Of a stretch of DNA of 64,000 bases, positions 44,967 to 54,001 are shown piece after piece. Position 1 is the first letter of the stretch, and every line of letters begins with the position of its first letter. The position numbers were made by a program, and so were the translations under genes. Origin of the DNA: CAZYME01 sp964648115 (GTDB lineage: Bacteria > Pseudomonadota > Gammaproteobacteria > Legionellales > Legionellaceae). The stretch lies in assembly GCA_964648115.1 (NCBI GenBank), contig CAZYME010000002.1, forward strand, positions 62,001 to 126,000. Reading direction: 5' to 3'. The notes under the pieces were generated by a model that had not been told where the DNA came from, searched no databases, and saw only the letters and a list, made by a program, of their open reading frames with translations.

Positions 44967-47900
44967 ATGCCAAAAACATTCGCACATTATGCTGGTAGTC
45001 CCTTAGCTGCATTGATTGCTGATGCTCTTCAAAAAGCGTCCAAAATTAAAGAAAAATATGCATCTGATTTGCTTAAGCCTAAAACCGCAGAAAGTATAGC
45101 GGCAAATAATATTGCTAATCTCGTGGAAGAAACGCTCCGAACATTGCATGAAACTGTTTTTCCTGCATTTGACGAAGGACACGCCCCTGGCCTCATAACA
45201 TCAGGAATAATTGTAAAACGGGCTTATCATTTACGCTCCCTCCTGGCAGCTATTGCCACTCCAGAAAGCATGGTAGCTAAAAATATTATGCGCGGATTAC
45301 CTGAAATGGTTAAGGAAGTAATAACTGAAGAAAAATATGACGCCACGAATCCAATTTCCAGTATTATTTATGCAATTCAAAAAAACCAAGCTAAATTATT
45401 TGAGGGTGCCGGAAAAATTCCAGGCCCTGAGCAATGCGCCATTATCACTGAGATTACAGCAAAAATTTCCACCCTAAATTTAGGAAGAGATCCACGCTCA
45501 GTCACTCCAAATGCACTTATTAGCTTAGTATCAGAACATTTACGACTCGAGTTACTCATCCCCAAACATCCACTGATTTATGAATTAATGGAAATGCTGG
45601 CTCAGCAGATCAAAGCGGCTCCACAAATCAAAGCTGATCCAAAAGAATTTGAAAAATTTGCTCCGTTTTTCAATCCCCAAGCTGGAGTAAAAGTAATTCA
45701 ATCTGGTATTTTAGGGACGCTGATTTCCAAATTCGGATCATTGAAGATAAAACCGCCAGAAAACCAGGACCCAGAAGCGACTAATTATGCTTTCGACGTA
45801 ACTACAAAAGACTCCTCGTGGACTTTTAATATTGTAGAGTACTATTCTAGAACTCAAGATTATTTCTTATCCCAGCTATTAGAACCTGTTATCCGAAGGT
45901 ATTTAGCTGTGCACTTCAAAGACCATAGCGAAAACCCGCTTGCTCATGATGCAATAGCTCAAGGCCAAATTCGTGTTGAGAGCGAGGTTGCCCGCTCCAG
46001 TATATTACAGCGCCTTACCGATATAGCTGTAAATGACATTCATCAAAATGTGCTATCCCAAAGACGAGCTCATTCACACCCAGCTGAAGAAACCCATGGT
46101 ATAACTCAACTACAGACACTAGCCCGGCAACTTGAAGCCACGAATAGTCTTCTGTTGGCCAATCCCCAATTAAGAGAAGACTTGGTCGAGCAACAAAGGA
46201 TATATGCATCGATCCCCGTCATAAGTTTATTGCATAAGCTTAATGCGACCGACCTCTTAGCTGAATTAACCGTTCATCAACAAAGAGGGCTAGACGTATC
46301 TTATACTACACAACCTATGCCCGAATTAATTCCGGATACGACCAATGGCGCAAACGCTGTTGGGGGGGGAAAAATTGGAATTCACCACCATATCCACTGG
46401 GCCATCTCCAAGGAAATTCAGGAACTTGACGTAAAAGAAGGATTAATGCGAGAGCAATCAACCTACTTGAGTGCCGTCCTCCTTTCTTATTGGCAAGAAG
46501 AGTGCTCAAAGTATATGCAAGCAATCGCTGATTTCGAGCAAGACCTACGTGAATTAGAAGCACAAGAAGTCACACTGGCTGAGAGCGAGGAAGTCACACT
46601 GGAAAATGCTCTACAGTCTTTATCAATAAAATTAGATAAACAACAAGCTTTACGTCAAATAGCCATGGAGTTAATCCAAACTGCTCAACAATCCATCTCG
46701 CACCCTTGCTTTGATTCCTTGCGGACAGAACTAGAAGGAATGACTGCAGGCTTTATGCATGCGTCTGAGATTTTTATCCAAAAACTTTCATCGTCTCAGA
46801 AAGCATGGGAAAAAGAGCAAAGAAGATTACGAACGCAGATAGAAAAACATAGATCAGCTGAGTTATTTGCAGGAAGCCTGCGCTCTGCTGACCCAATAAA
46901 AATGCAGCAGTTGTTGAGTGAGAAAGGTCAACAGCTGGCCGCCCTGCAGGAGGAGCATCGTATACTAAGAGAGCGTCTCGCAGCGCTCCAAGCTAATCAT
47001 GCTTTAAGTCTTGCTAAGCAAGATAGTTTAGTTGTTGAAGAAGGTAGCAAACGTGAAAAGCTAACTGCACTCCAAACTGAGTCTGATACATTCCAAGCTG
47101 TGATCTCATCTCTTGAACAAAGGATGTCCCTAGCGGGAACTGCGGAAGATATTCCGCGTTACGAGGCCACTTTTACGGATTTATGCTCCATAAAAAGGGC
47201 TTTAGAATCAGAGAAGAAAAAGGATAAAATTCCTTTCAAAGAAATAGATGCCATTATGGCCTTTGATGACCTTTTGCTCTTACTTGGTAATCAAGATACC
47301 CAATTCTGGAGGGATTGTCGCAAAGCACAGGGGAATATCTTAAAGCGCAGCCCATCTCATGAGGTTTTTATGAGCATGAGAGCAGTATTGTTAGATTCCC
47401 TAAATAGAAAAATATTAAGTATAGATGAATTTTTACAGGGTATGCCAGAAATTGAAAGGCTAAAACTGCTTCGGGTAACTGGCAATGCTAATACAATTGA
47501 AGTAGAAAAAGAATTGGCCTCTATCCAATCTCAAATGCAAGAAACGGCATTAGTATTACGACAAATTGATGAAGAAAGAGCTACTGTCTCTCAGGCCTTA
47601 CAATCTTTGGTTACAGAGAGGGAAACACCGCTTACAAAAGCACAATATGTACTCGCACAATTCCTGCGCGTTCTCACGGATATAGACCAATTCAAACCCC
47701 AGATAGAGTTATTCGCTGATAATGAAAATTATGATGATATTCCCGGTCAGGTTTTGGCTCTGCAAAACACTGCAGGTCTATTAAGGACACAAACAGAAGA
47801 TATCGCAAGAGTCCTCGAAACCCTCGAAAACCCAACTGAATATCAACCCACGCTCACGACCATTCAGGGATTGCTGCAACAAATTGATCAACGTGTGGCA

Positions 47901-48836
47901 GTTACCGCTGAAGAAAAAGAAGCTCGCCGGCAAGCAAGGGCTTCAAGCCCGGTTCAACCACCTGTTATGATTTTTATTACCGAGGAAGAGGAAGAGGAAG
48001 ATATTATACCTATTCCTGCACCACCTGCCCAGGAAGAAGAGATTGCAGCACCAGCTCAGGAAGATCTCGAAGATATTTCTGGACCACGCCAAGCAATGGT
48101 TCAAAGGTTACTATTAGCTTTGAGAAGCTATCAAGAAAATCGAGATACAAAATACAAAGTCAAAGATTTCTTCACGGCTACAGATAAAACATCACGTAAT
48201 CTATTTATCAACCAATTGACACAGCAACTAGGTGCTTATGCAGAATCAGGTGATAGTGAGCAAGTTCTTCAAACTATTGACGGGCGGCTTGCAGACTTTC
48301 CTGGGAGAAACTTACAATCTTTACTCCATAAAATCACAGCTGATATATTAAATTTTGGCCAAGAATTACCAACAGATTCACAAAGAGTAACTGATATATT
48401 AACTGCGGTTGAGCAAACGCATCCACAATACGTAACAGGTTTGAGAAACCTCTTTCAGAAAATTACTGACATGCGAAATTATGGGATTAAGCGCAATAAC
48501 CTTGTTATTATTGAATTGGCAAATAAATTAAAGCAGGATGCTGAGCGCTTCATCATTACCCATGGCGAAAATGTCCCTAATGCTGATAATTATCAAGCAT
48601 TCACTAGAAAATTCCATGCAAGATTGCATAGCGAAGATAGTATGCTGCATGAAGAGGGTAAAGATTGGACCTACATTGCTACAAATATTATGTTGGCTTT
48701 ATTCCTTATTCCGAAATTGATTTACTCTAAATTAACTACCGGCCGATGTGCTTTCTTTGCTGAGGGTACGAAAGGGATTAATCTTGTTGAGTCGATAGAG
48801 GATACGGCGTCTGTGTTACCGCGGATGGCTGGATAA
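44967..48836 (+). CDS. Very large coiled-coil protein, candidate secreted effector
   Basis: The 1289-residue protein has no family I recognise. The first 480 residues are mostly helical. From about residue 500 to 1000 there are long heptad-like coiled coils (for example LSEKGQQLAALQEEHRILRE and IEVEKELASIQSQMQETALV). A Glu- and Pro-rich linker runs from about 1004 to 1037 (FITEEEEEEDIIPIP). Near the end lies one hydrophobic segment (IMLALFLIPKLIY), then GRCAFFAEGTKGINLVESIED. There is no signal peptide. Size, coiled coils and AT-leaning composition fit Dot/Icm effectors of Legionellales; secretion is inferred. The start has only a weak ribosome site. Confidence 0.75.
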   Translation: MPKTFAHYAGSPLAALIADALQKASKIKEKYASDLLKPKTAESIAANNIANLVEETLRTLHETVFPAFDEGHAPGLITSGIIVKRAYHLRSLLAAIATPESMVAKNIMRGLPEMVKEVITEEKYDATNPISSIIYAIQKNQAKLFEGAGKIPGPEQCAIITEITAKISTLNLGRDPRSVTPNALISLVSEHLRLELLIPKHPLIYELMEMLAQQIKAAPQIKADPKEFEKFAPFFNPQAGVKVIQSGILGTLISKFGSLKIKPPENQDPEATNYAFDVTTKDSSWTFNIVEYYSRTQDYFLSQLLEPVIRRYLAVHFKDHSENPLAHDAIAQGQIRVESEVARSSILQRLTDIAVNDIHQNVLSQRRAHSHPAEETHGITQLQTLARQLEATNSLLLANPQLREDLVEQQRIYASIPVISLLHKLNATDLLAELTVHQQRGLDVSYTTQPMPELIPDTTNGANAVGGGKIGIHHHIHWAISKEIQELDVKEGLMREQSTYLSAVLLSYWQEECSKYMQAIADFEQDLRELEAQEVTLAESEEVTLENALQSLSIKLDKQQALRQIAMELIQTAQQSISHPCFDSLRTELEGMTAGFMHASEIFIQKLSSSQKAWEKEQRRLRTQIEKHRSAELFAGSLRSADPIKMQQLLSEKGQQLAALQEEHRILRERLAALQANHALSLAKQDSLVVEEGSKREKLTALQTESDTFQAVISSLEQRMSLAGTAEDIPRYEATFTDLCSIKRALESEKKKDKIPFKEIDAIMAFDDLLLLLGNQDTQFWRDCRKAQGNILKRSPSHEVFMSMRAVLLDSLNRKILSIDEFLQGMPEIERLKLLRVTGNANTIEVEKELASIQSQMQETALVLRQIDEERATVSQALQSLVTERETPLTKAQYVLAQFLRVLTDIDQFKPQIELFADNENYDDIPGQVLALQNTAGLLRTQTEDIARVLETLENPTEYQPTLTTIQGLLQQIDQRVAVTAEEKEARRQARASSPVQPPVMIFITEEEEEEDIIPIPAPPAQEEEIAAPAQEDLEDISGPRQAMVQRLLLALRSYQENRDTKYKVKDFFTATDKTSRNLFINQLTQQLGAYAESGDSEQVLQTIDGRLADFPGRNLQSLLHKITADILNFGQELPTDSQRVTDILTAVEQTHPQYVTGLRNLFQKITDMRNYGIKRNNLVIIELANKLKQDAERFIITHGENVPNADNYQAFTRKFHARLHSEDSMLHEEGKDWTYIATNIMLALFLIPKLIYSKLTTGRCAFFAEGTKGINLVESIEDTASVLPRMAG

Positions 48837-48848
48837 CGAGTAATAAAT

Positions 48849-48903
48849 GTGGCACTTCGTGCGTTTGTTGGGTCTTGACCCAACAAACGCACGAAGCACC
48901 ACT
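48849..48903. repeat. Palindromic repeat, family A (compact)
   Basis: gtggcacttcgtgcgtttgt is followed at once by its complement, giving a nearly perfect 55-base hairpin centred on tcttga. It uses the centre sequence (tgtggcacttcgtgcg) as its arms, unlike the long copies. It lies between two convergent genes. Confidence 0.75.
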
Positions 48904-48914
48904 AAAAATGTTTC

Positions 48915-49937
48915 TTATTTTTTAAGCTTAAAACCAATCGATGCTAAACGCTCGCCGATACTTGGATGAGTAGAAAACGCGCTACTCAAAGATTTAACTG
49001 GATCAAGCTCAGAAGGGTCAAATAAGTAGGAAGCTTGTCGCACTTGTTCATGGGCAGTTTGGCCGTATTCTTTTACATACTCATCAGCATGTAGCCGATG
49101 GTCATCACTAATTTTCAGCAACGCTCGTGCCATGGGTTCATTATCTCGCATCAGCTCTACACAGCCTGAATCAGCCATAAATTCACGGGTACGACTTAAA
49201 AATAAAGCTAAGACAATGGTAATGAGTGGTAAAACATACCGTAAAATAATAATAACCGTAGCCAAACGATTATCCGAACGCCGATCACGCCCGAAAATAA
49301 CCGCATAAAATAACATATCAATGACCATGAGTAAGATATTACTCAAGATCGCAACCATCAACGTCAACTTAATATCATGATGGCGAATATGACTTAACTC
49401 GTGTGCCATAACCGCTTGCAACTCAGCGCGGTCTAATTTTTCCATTAACCCACGCGTGATAGCTACCATCGCTGATTTTTCACTGTAACCACTAGCAAAA
49501 GCATTCATATAATTCGCTTCAATAATGAAAACCTTTGGCATGAATCTTAAACCCGCCGCGACCTTCATCTCTTCGACAACATTATATAATTGTTTCTCTT
49601 GCACGCTTTTTGCAGTTTCTGGTGTGATTTCTCGTGAATCGGTTCCAAGTAACATAAGTTTATCGTACATTGCATATGTAATTAACAAGGAGACCACAGC
49701 AACTCCTGCTAAGATTAATGTTGCATATGGAATTACCTTTAATGTGATTAACGCATAGAAACAAACACTCAGTGGGGCATTCGGATGTTGGGATTGCAAG
49801 ATATATACATCAACAATTAAGCCAACAGCAATATAAATGGCAATAAATGTCGCGATGACCAAGCGTGTTTTACGCTCATTACGTTTTAACTGCTGGCGCC
49901 AATCACCAGCAGTCGCATGAAAATCAGATAAGCCCAT
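48915..49937 (-). CDS. M48 (HtpX-like) membrane metalloprotease
   Basis: This 340-residue inner-membrane zinc protease has HExxH in VMAHELSHIRHHD and the third ligand in REFMADSGCVELMRD, with paired membrane segments before and after. The start MGLSDFHATAGDW directly follows the lemA stop by one base; a longer frame from 50003 would run into lemA without support. It degrades damaged membrane proteins. LemA-HtpX-type pairs are a recurrent gene arrangement, and this one is intact. Confidence 0.9.
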   Translation of the reverse strand: MGLSDFHATAGDWRQQLKRNERKTRLVIATFIAIYIAVGLIVDVYILQSQHPNAPLSVCFYALITLKVIPYATLILAGVAVVSLLITYAMYDKLMLLGTDSREITPETAKSVQEKQLYNVVEEMKVAAGLRFMPKVFIIEANYMNAFASGYSEKSAMVAITRGLMEKLDRAELQAVMAHELSHIRHHDIKLTLMVAILSNILLMVIDMLFYAVIFGRDRRSDNRLATVIIILRYVLPLITIVLALFLSRTREFMADSGCVELMRDNEPMARALLKISDDHRLHADEYVKEYGQTAHEQVRQASYLFDPSELDPVKSLSSAFSTHPSIGERLASIGFKLKK

Positions 49938-49938
49938 T

Positions 49939-50520
49939 TTACAATTTAACCGTATATTCTTCTTGTGCTTTAATCTGTTCTTCTGGCAAGCCCCAGTATT
50001 CAAATGGTTTATCTAATTTTCCAGCAAACGCATTCACCACCATCGCCTCAAAAAATGATTTTTTCTTAGCTTCATAACGCTCAATGGAATCATTATAGGC
50101 TTGTTTTGAATAGGCCAATTTGTTTTCGGTGTTAACAACTTCTTCTTGTAATTGCAGCACATTCTGATTGGCTTTCAAGTCTGGGTATTGCTCAAACACC
50201 ACATTGAGGCTTGATGCAATTTTTGAAATTCCATTTTCTGCAGCAATACGTGTTTTTTCATCACCTGAGGCTTTCGCAGCCTGGGCTTGATTACGCAAAG
50301 CCACTACATCTTTTAACGTGGTTTTTTCATAATCCATGTATTTTTTTACAACATCAATCAACGATTCAAACACTTTAAAGCGACGATCAAGTTGTATGTC
50401 AATTTGTCGCTTATTGTTGTTAATCGCCTCGATCGAGCTTATCAGTTTGTTATAAATTCCAATGGCCCAAAAAAACACAAGAGCCAGGATGACCAAAATT
50501 GTAATTAAAAACGTCATCAT
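49939..50520 (-). CDS. lemA: LemA family protein
   Basis: The 193-residue protein has an N-terminal membrane helix (FLITILVILALVFFWAIGIY). A long helical domain follows with the family pattern NKLISSIEAINNNKRQIDIQL, RRFKVFESLIDVVKKYMDYE and NENKLAYSKQAYNDSIERYE-like residues near the end. The molecular role is unclear; it is repeatedly found next to M48 proteases, as here. The pair is probably one transcript. Confidence 0.92.
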   Translation of the reverse strand: MMTFLITILVILALVFFWAIGIYNKLISSIEAINNNKRQIDIQLDRRFKVFESLIDVVKKYMDYEKTTLKDVVALRNQAQAAKASGDEKTRIAAENGISKIASSLNVVFEQYPDLKANQNVLQLQEEVVNTENKLAYSKQAYNDSIERYEAKKKSFFEAMVVNAFAGKLDKPFEYWGLPEEQIKAQEEYTVKL

Positions 50521-50539
50521 ATTATTACCCTCATTATTT

Positions 50540-53377
50540 TTATTCCCTATTTTCTAAGTTTAGCACATGGCATAAAAACTGGCCCGTGTAAGAGCTTGCA
50601 GAAGCTGCAACCATTTCAGGTGTTCCGAATGCAATCACTAACCCTCCTTTGCTACCCCCTTCAGGGCCTAAATCAATAACCCAATCCGCTGTTTTTATCA
50701 CGTCTAGATTATGCTCAATGATTACGATTGTATTGCCTTGATCACGCAAGCGCGTCAATACAGTTAATAGCTGCTTTGTATCATGAAAATGCAAACCTGT
50801 GGTAGGTTCATCCAAGATATATAAGGTACTACCCGTGTCACGCTTGGATAACTCACGCGCCAATTTGATACGCTGCGCCTCTCCACCAGACAAAGTTGTA
50901 GCACTTTGTCCTAGGCGAATATACGATAAACCCACATCAATCATAGTCTGACATTTGCGCGCCAAGACGGGAATAGCATCAAAAAATTGACGGGCGTCCT
51001 CCACAGTCATGTCGAGAATTTCATGAATGTTTTTACCTTTATAATGAATTTCCAACGTTTCACGATTGTAACGTTTGCTTTTGCAAACATCGCAGGCCAC
51101 ATAAATATCCGGTAGAAAATGCATTTCTACTTTGATTAAGCCATCCCCTTGGCACGCTTCACAACGCCCGCCCCGCACATTAAAGCTGAAGCGGCCTGGC
51201 GAATAACCACGTGCACGCGACTCAGGAGTATTGGAAAACAATTCACGGATCGGTGTAAATAAACCGGTATACGTAGCCGGATTAGAGCGCGGTGTTCGAC
51301 CAATCGGGCTTTGATCTATATCGATCACCTTGTCACAATGCTCAAGGCCTGAAAGCCTAAGCACTTTGCCAGGCGTATGTAAACTTGCGCGATTCAACTT
51401 AGCTGCCGCAATAGGATAAAGTGTATCGTTAATTAAGCTGGATTTTCCTGAACCGGAGACGCCCGTTATACATGTAATAAGGCCAATAGGAATTTTAACG
51501 TCTACAGCCTGTAAATTATTACATGTCACACCCGTGAGCTGAATAACACGCTTTTCATCAAAAGCTTTGCGCACTGATGGTACTGCAATCGACTGCTTTC
51601 CAGAAAGATATTGGCCTGTCAGTGAGGCCTCACTCTGCATAATATCATCAGGAGATCCGCACGCTACAATATGGCCACCATGGACTCCAGCGCCAGGCCC
51701 CACATCAAGCACATAGTCTGCAGCACGAATAGCTTCCTCATCATGCTCCACAACAATCACGGTATTACCCAAATCTCGCAAATGCACTAGCGTTTTGAGT
51801 AAGCGGTCATTATCGCGTTGGTGCAAACCAATGGATGGCTCATCTAAAATATACATTACCCCAACCAAGCCTGAGCCAATTTGACTCGCCAAACGAATGC
51901 GCTGCGCCTCACCCCCCGATAGAGTATCGCTACTGCGTGAAAGAGATAAATAATCTAAACCAACATTCACCAAGAAACCCAAGCGCTCAATAATTTCTTT
52001 ATTAATCCTTGCTGCTATTTCACCTCTGTATCCAGGTAATTGTAGTTTTTGAAAAAAATCATAAGCTTGCTCTATCGAGTAGGCTGATATCTCCGGCAAA
52101 TTTATCCCAGTAATAAAAACATGCCTAGCACCTTCGCGTAATCGCGCACCATTACAAGACGGGCAAGGACGAGATGATAAATATTTTGCCAACTCTTCGC
52201 GCACCATGGCCGAATCTGACTCGCGATAACGACGCTGCATATTAGGAATAATCCCTTCAAAAGGGTGTTTTTTTAGGATGTGACCACCATGTGGGCGCTG
52301 GTAATGAAACTCGATCACTTCATCGCCACTACCATAAAGAATCATATCACGCGCTGTTTGTGGCAAATCACAAAAAGCCATTTCAATAGAAAACCCAAAA
52401 TGGCGTGCTAATGATTCTAATAAAGTGTAGTAATACGTAGTTCGTCTATCCCATCCTCGAATTGCTCCCTCTGCCAAACTCAACGTTGCATTGTGCACCA
52501 CCCGCTGCTCGTCAAAAAATTGATCCACCCCCAAACCATCACATGCGGTACACGCCCCCATAGGATTATTAAATGAAAATAACCGAGGCTCGAGTTCACT
52601 CAAACTATAACCACATTCAGAACATGCAAATTTTGAGGAGAACACCACGTCCTCAAACTCGCCATCAATGGCGGCCACTATCGCCAAACCATCAGCAAGA
52701 TTGAGTGCGTTTTCAAACGACTCGCTTAGCCGTTGAGCCAAATCAGCACGGACTTTAAAACGATCCACCACCACTTCAATAGTATGCTTTTTACGTAATA
52801 CCAATTTAGGAGGGTCATCCAATTCACATAGCTCACCATTGATTCGAGCTCGTACGTAACCTTGTGCCTGTAATTGCTGCAACAGCTGGACATGCTCACC
52901 TTTGCGCTCACGAACAACAGGAGCTAAGATCATAACCTTGCAATCAGCAGGCATTGCCAATACTTGATCGACCATCTGGCTGATTGTCTGCGCATGCAAG
53001 CTAACGCCATGCTCAGGACAATGAGGTTCGCCTACTCTTGCGAATAACAACCGTAAATAATCATATATTTCAGTGATAGTACCAACTGTTGAGCGGGGAT
53101 TATGCGATGTCGCTTTTTGCTCAATTGAAATGGCTGGTGATAAGCCTTCTATGGAGTCAACATCTGGTTTTTCCATCATAGACAAAAACTGTCGAGCATA
53201 AGCTGACAATGATTCCACATAACGACGCTGCCCTTCAGCATACAATGTATCAAAAGCGAGCGATGACTTACCTGAACCCGAGAGACCCGTTATTACGGAA
53301 AGCTTATTTCTGGGCAAGCTTACATTAATATTTTTCAAATTGTGGGTTCTTGCCCCACGGATATTAATAAAATTCAT
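50540..53377 (-). CDS. uvrA: Excinuclease ABC subunit A
   Basis: This 945-residue tandem ABC ATPase is close to the usual length (about 940). Walker A motifs GLSGSGKSS and GVSGSGKSS, two ABC signatures (LSGGEAQRIRLA and LSGGEAQRIKLA) and zinc-finger cysteines CSECG/CTACDG and CEACQGDG/CDVCKSK are all visible. It recognises bulky DNA lesions and loads UvrB in nucleotide excision repair. A tataat-like -10 lies shortly upstream on the minus strand. I saw no clear CTGT-N8-ACAG LexA box, so SOS control is not evident. Confidence 0.97.
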   Translation of the reverse strand: MNFINIRGARTHNLKNINVSLPRNKLSVITGLSGSGKSSLAFDTLYAEGQRRYVESLSAYARQFLSMMEKPDVDSIEGLSPAISIEQKATSHNPRSTVGTITEIYDYLRLLFARVGEPHCPEHGVSLHAQTISQMVDQVLAMPADCKVMILAPVVRERKGEHVQLLQQLQAQGYVRARINGELCELDDPPKLVLRKKHTIEVVVDRFKVRADLAQRLSESFENALNLADGLAIVAAIDGEFEDVVFSSKFACSECGYSLSELEPRLFSFNNPMGACTACDGLGVDQFFDEQRVVHNATLSLAEGAIRGWDRRTTYYYTLLESLARHFGFSIEMAFCDLPQTARDMILYGSGDEVIEFHYQRPHGGHILKKHPFEGIIPNMQRRYRESDSAMVREELAKYLSSRPCPSCNGARLREGARHVFITGINLPEISAYSIEQAYDFFQKLQLPGYRGEIAARINKEIIERLGFLVNVGLDYLSLSRSSDTLSGGEAQRIRLASQIGSGLVGVMYILDEPSIGLHQRDNDRLLKTLVHLRDLGNTVIVVEHDEEAIRAADYVLDVGPGAGVHGGHIVACGSPDDIMQSEASLTGQYLSGKQSIAVPSVRKAFDEKRVIQLTGVTCNNLQAVDVKIPIGLITCITGVSGSGKSSLINDTLYPIAAAKLNRASLHTPGKVLRLSGLEHCDKVIDIDQSPIGRTPRSNPATYTGLFTPIRELFSNTPESRARGYSPGRFSFNVRGGRCEACQGDGLIKVEMHFLPDIYVACDVCKSKRYNRETLEIHYKGKNIHEILDMTVEDARQFFDAIPVLARKCQTMIDVGLSYIRLGQSATTLSGGEAQRIKLARELSKRDTGSTLYILDEPTTGLHFHDTKQLLTVLTRLRDQGNTIVIIEHNLDVIKTADWVIDLGPEGGSKGGLVIAFGTPEMVAASASSYTGQFLCHVLNLENRE

Positions 53378-53442
53378 GAAAATGGCCTTTTAGGGTTTAC
53401 CTATTATAATGGCATTGCTGAATAATTAGATCCGCTGCTCTT

Positions 53443-53547
53443 CACCGCCATTAAGTTAACGCAAGACTGTCCTGGCTGCTAACCAGAGTCAGGGATGGAT
53501 TCCCGCCTTCGCGGGAATGACAAAATCTCTTAACTGAATGGCAGTGT
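53443..53547. repeat. Small inverted-terminal-repeat element
   Basis: The ends caccgccattaagttaa and ttaactgaatggcagtg are imperfect inverted repeats. Between them lies a family D-like string (gggatggattcccgccttcg, gcgggaatgac). The same cactgccatt tip occurs at 20.07 kb, 61.3 kb and at the ends of the 61.7-kb element, suggesting one MITE-like family that is mobile in trans. It has no coding capacity. Confidence 0.65.
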
Positions 53548-53861
53548 CGCTCTTTCTCCGCACAAACGGATTTGATAGGAAACATCTATTCAATAACGTC
53601 ATTATAACCCAAAGGGCTAATAAACTGCTTAGAAAATCACCTATAAAATCAAAGATCAAAGCCTTTAAAATAATTATTAATTTTCTCTAGTAATCTCATT
53701 TTATTCTGATAGAATACATGCTTATATTGCGAAATCCACCTGTTGGTAAGTTATATATACACGTTATAAACCCCTAGTAAATACCTCTCTATAAAAAAAT
53801 CGTAATCTATTGATATCACTGAATTAATATCTATTTTTACACCATTTATCACCGATTGTTT

Positions 53862-53884
53862 TTATCCACAAATTCTGTGGATAA
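53862..53884. other. Two perfect inverted DnaA boxes in an AT-rich gap
   Basis: TTATCCACA is followed after five bases by its exact complement TGTGGATAA, giving two consensus DnaA boxes back to back. They lie at the end of a strongly AT-rich, gene-free stretch (about 53.59-53.98 kb), directly upstream of the SET-ankyrin gene. No dnaA, dnaN or gidA neighbour is present. I infer a DnaA-binding site that could titrate DnaA or regulate the next gene; an origin is less likely. Apart from this and the element at 53.4-53.5 kb, I see nothing else in the 620-base gap. Confidence 0.5.
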
Positions 53885-54001
53885 CTCTGTGTGTTATCTG
53901 TCTATCTCTTTATCAAACCCAATTAGAGTTATTTTATTCTTGTTGATCAATATTAATCTATATGGTATTATTTTGACCATTTATTTTGCTTGGAAAATTA
54001 A

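Noticed and set aside
48915..50003. Longer start for the M48 protease at 50003
   Set aside because: It would overlap lemA by 65 bases; the ATG one base after the lemA stop fits the family and operon layout.
53590..53884. Chromosome origin (oriC)
   Set aside because: Only two boxes, no dnaA/dnaN/gidA neighbours and no repeated 13-mers seen; kept only as a DnaA-binding site.
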